Positions 61,806 to 64,000 of a stretch of 64,000 nt of DNA are shown here, one piece after another (the stretch's first letter is position 1; each line of letters starts with the position of its first letter). Position numbers and translations under genes: made by a program. Under the pieces are notes generated by a model. It searched no databases. It worked only from the letters and a program-made list of their open reading frames with translations, and had not been told where the DNA came from. The stretch is from Streptomyces cyaneogriseus subsp. noncyanogenus (GTDB taxonomy: Bacteria; Actinomycetota; Actinomycetes; Streptomycetales; Streptomycetaceae), in the NCBI RefSeq assembly GCF_000931445.1, contig NZ_CP010849.1, forward strand, positions 620,001 through 684,000, in the 5' to 3' direction.

Positions 61806-62789
61806 GTGCGGTTTCGTCGTTTCGGACGTACGGGCTGGCAGGTCAGCGAGATCGGCTACGGCATGTGGGGCATCGGAGGCGGCCCCGGCGGCTGGACCGG
61901 CACGGACGAGGACGCGGGCCGCGAGGCACTCGAGCTCGCCGTGACGGGCGGCTGCAACTTCTTCGACACCGCCTGGATCTACGGCCGCGGCCACAGCGAG
62001 GAGCTTCTGGGACGGCTGTGCCGGGACCACGCCGACCGGAGGCTGTACGTCGCCACGAAGATCCCGCCGCTGGACCGCCGCTGGCCGCCGCGGAAGGACG
62101 CCCGCTTCGCCGAGGTCTTCCCCGACGCCCATGTCGAGGAGTATCTGCGCCACAGTCGCAAGAACCTCGGCGTCGACCGGATCGATCTGCTGCACTACCA
62201 CGTCTGGGAGGACGCGTGGGCGTCCGACGAGCTGTGGGTCCGCCAGGTGGAAGAGATGAAGCGGCAGGGCCTGGTGGAGGCCGTCGGCATCAGCGTCAAC
62301 CGCTGGGAGCCCTGGAACGTGCTGGCGGCGCTGGAGACCGGCCTCGTCGATGTCGTGCAGGTGATCTACAACATCTTCGACCAGGCTCCCGAGGACGAAC
62401 TCTTCGACACCTGCGCACGCCATGACGTGGGCGTCATCGCCCGCGTACCGTTCGACGAGGGCACCCTCACCGGGACCTTGACCCCGCAGAGCCGGTGGCC
62501 CGAAGGTGACTGGCGCAACAGCTACTTCGTACCGGAGAATCTGGCCGCCAGCGTCGAACGCGCCGAGCGGCTGCGCCCCGTGGTCCCCGAGGGGATGACC
62601 ATGCCCGAGCTGGCTCTGCGCTTCATCCTGAACCACCGGGCGGTCCACACGGTGATCCCCGGTATGCGCACCCCGGCCCATGTGCGTGCCAATCTCGCCG
62701 TCAGTGACGGCACACCGCTCGCCCCCGAGCTGCTGGCCGAGCTGCGCCGCCACCGCTGGGACCGCCGGCCCACGGAGTGGTCGCAGTGA
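61806..62789 (+). CDS. Aldo/keto reductase
   Basis: 327 residues. FGRTGWQVSEIGYGMWGIGG at the N terminus, NFFDTAWIYGRGHSE (catalytic Asp and Tyr), ATKIPP (Lys) and HYHVW (His) complete the AKR tetrad; the NADPH region is IPGMRTPAHVRANL. GTG 61806 has GGAAGGG 8 bases upstream and starts the protein as in homologues. It is a natural partner to reduce the aldehyde released by the divergently encoded A-T-R protein; that is inference. Its stop overlaps the next gene by 4 bases (GTGA). Confidence 0.9.
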   Translation: MRFRRFGRTGWQVSEIGYGMWGIGGGPGGWTGTDEDAGREALELAVTGGCNFFDTAWIYGRGHSEELLGRLCRDHADRRLYVATKIPPLDRRWPPRKDARFAEVFPDAHVEEYLRHSRKNLGVDRIDLLHYHVWEDAWASDELWVRQVEEMKRQGLVEAVGISVNRWEPWNVLAALETGLVDVVQVIYNIFDQAPEDELFDTCARHDVGVIARVPFDEGTLTGTLTPQSRWPEGDWRNSYFVPENLAASVERAERLRPVVPEGMTMPELALRFILNHRAVHTVIPGMRTPAHVRANLAVSDGTPLAPELLAELRRHRWDRRPTEWSQ

Positions 62790-64000
62790 CCCGCCCCACC
62801 GTCGCCATCGTCGATCCGTTCTCCACCGGGGCGCAGCTCGCCCCGGAGTTCGCACGCCGGGGCTGGCAGGCCATCGCCCTGCTCAGCACCGGCGGCGTGC
62901 CCGCGGAGTTCCGCCGCGGCTTCCGCCCGGAACACTACGCCGCGGTCCTGGACGCCTCCGCGGGTGCCGACGTCACCGCGCAGCTCCGGGCCGCCCGGCC
63001 CGCCTATGTGATCACCGGCTCCGAGTGGGGCGTGCACACGGCCGACGCACTGGCCGAACAGCTCGGACTGCCCGGCAACGGCACGGAGTTGAGCCACTGC
63101 CGCCGGGACAAGTTCGCCATGGCCGAGCGCCTGCGCTCGCAGGGCGTCGCCGCTGCCGCGAGCCTCGCCGCACAGGACGTGGCCGAGATCCTGGCCTGGG
63201 CCGACGCCGAGGGGCACTGGCCACTGGTGGTGAAGCCGCTGGCGAGCGCCGGGTCGGACGCGGTGGCCATCTGCGAGAACGCGGCACAGGTCAGGAAGGC
63301 GTTCGAGCGCATCCATGGGCAGACGAACCAGATGGGCGGCTACAACGACCGGGTCCTGGCACAGGAACTCCTCGTCGGTGAGCAGTACTTCGTCAACTCG
63401 GTGAGCCGCGACGGCAAGCACTTCATCCACGAGATCTGGCGGGAGCAGCGCACCAGCGTCGACGGCGCGGTGGTCTACGACTACCAGGACCTGCTTGCGC
63501 CCGGCGGTGCGACCCAGCGCGCCCTGACCGCGTATGTCGGCCGGGTGCTCGACGCCCTGGGCATCGCCCACGGCCCTGCCCATGCCGAGGTCATGCTGAC
63601 GGCACGGGGACCGGTGCTCATCGAGATCGGTGCCCGGCTCGAGGGATCGGTCACCTCCCGCGGGCCGCGGGCCGCCACCGGCCACAGCCAGGTGTCGCTG
63701 ACGGTCGACGCGTACACGGAACCGGCACGCTTCTCCCGGCTGCCAGGCACCGACTACCGGCTCCTCAAGCGTCTCAGGGTGGTCGTCCTGATCGCCTCGC
63801 GGGGCGGCCGGGTCGCCGCCGCCCCCCTGGACGAGCTGCGCCGGCTCCCCAGCTATCTGTGCGGCTCCACCGACGCGCTCCAGCCGGGCGCCCCCGTCCA
63901 CAGAACGGTCGACCTGTTCACCTCCCCCGGTCACCTCTACCTGCTCGGCGACGACCTCGACCAGGTAGAACGCGATTACCGGCAGGTGCGCAGACTCGAA
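62786..64000 (+). CDS. ATP-grasp ligase 2 (runs off right end)
   Basis: 405 codons visible, no stop. N-terminal domain VAIVDPFSTGAQLAPEFARR; ATP-grasp core with LVVKPLASAGSDAV (lysine and glycine-rich loop), EQYFVNSVSRDG and the Mg-site VLIEIGARLEGS, in which the usual Asn of EINPR is replaced, as in several amino-acid ligases. GTG 62786 overlaps the AKR stop, so it is co-translated. It probably forms a peptide or amide bond in the same pathway. It differs clearly from ATP-grasp 1, so the two are not a recent duplication. Confidence 0.88.
   Translation, partial: MTRPTVAIVDPFSTGAQLAPEFARRGWQAIALLSTGGVPAEFRRGFRPEHYAAVLDASAGADVTAQLRAARPAYVITGSEWGVHTADALAEQLGLPGNGTELSHCRRDKFAMAERLRSQGVAAAASLAAQDVAEILAWADAEGHWPLVVKPLASAGSDAVAICENAAQVRKAFERIHGQTNQMGGYNDRVLAQELLVGEQYFVNSVSRDGKHFIHEIWREQRTSVDGAVVYDYQDLLAPGGATQRALTAYVGRVLDALGIAHGPAHAEVMLTARGPVLIEIGARLEGSVTSRGPRAATGHSQVSLTVDAYTEPARFSRLPGTDYRLLKRLRVVVLIASRGGRVAAAPLDELRRLPSYLCGSTDALQPGAPVHRTVDLFTSPGHLYLLGDDLDQVERDYRQVRRLE

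Overview
The window is high-GC actinobacterial DNA, almost certainly Streptomyces. The evidence is the third-position GC bias, the many ATGA/GTGA stop-start overlaps, twin-arginine and lipoprotein signals, type I PKS modules, and an arsR-acr3-arsO/arsC cluster. From 1 to 14651 (minus strand) lies the 5' part of a modular type I polyketide synthase. It starts at 14651 with a docking helix and runs off the left edge. Module A is KS-AT(malonyl)-KR-ACP. Module B is KS-AT(methylmalonyl)-KR(probably dead)-ACP. Module C is KS-AT(malonyl)-DH and continues outside.

The PKS sequence is not trustworthy as assembled. It is cut at three places by loxP-type sites: one exact site (2527-2568), an array of eleven with ten 96-bp inserts (9803-11184), and an array of ten with nine 21-bp inserts (13119-13727). 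The sites and their TCGT/TACG flanks match the 42-nt Roche/454 Titanium paired-end circularisation linker. The inserts are reverse-complement snippets of PKS sequence that lies intact nearby. I read these striking 'repeat arrays' as library-linker and gap-filling artefacts, not as a biological element. About 326 bp of KR and 194 bp of KS are missing where the two arrays sit.

14.8-22.2 kb: an SDR oxidoreductase divergent from the PKS, a Tat-secreted GH64 beta-1,3-glucanase, a lipoprotein serine hydrolase (beta-lactamase class C fold), and a secreted WD40-like propeller/amidohydrolase fusion. 22.2-34.6 kb: two coupled giant proteins of unknown function, a DUF2235 alpha/beta hydrolase, a secreted proline-rich protein and a multi-pass membrane protein; the last two are visibly less GC-rich. 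34.8-40.6 kb: arsenic resistance (arsR-acr3-arsO, divergent arsC, probable arsT remnant), pirin, an AhpD-like protein, and a ferric-reductase-like membrane protein.

41.1-64.0 kb is the most interesting biology. One plus-strand operon with overlapping genes encodes a PduX-like GHMP (threonine-type) kinase, a cysteine-synthase-like PLP enzyme, an ATP-grasp ligase, an MFS exporter and a methyltransferase. Next comes a cobalamin riboswitch controlling a B12-type ABC importer. After a secreted beta-trefoil lectin with a possible pore-forming domain comes a second set. This contains two paralogous cobalamin-type radical SAM enzymes, an MFS exporter and a LysA-type decarboxylase on the minus strand, a divergent amino-acid permease, an A-T-reductase (NRPS-like) protein, and an aldo/keto reductase coupled to a second ATP-grasp ligase that runs off the right end. 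Together these look like the makings of a peptide-like or modified-amino-acid natural product whose B12-dependent chemistry is supplied by the neighbouring importer. I do not recognise the product.
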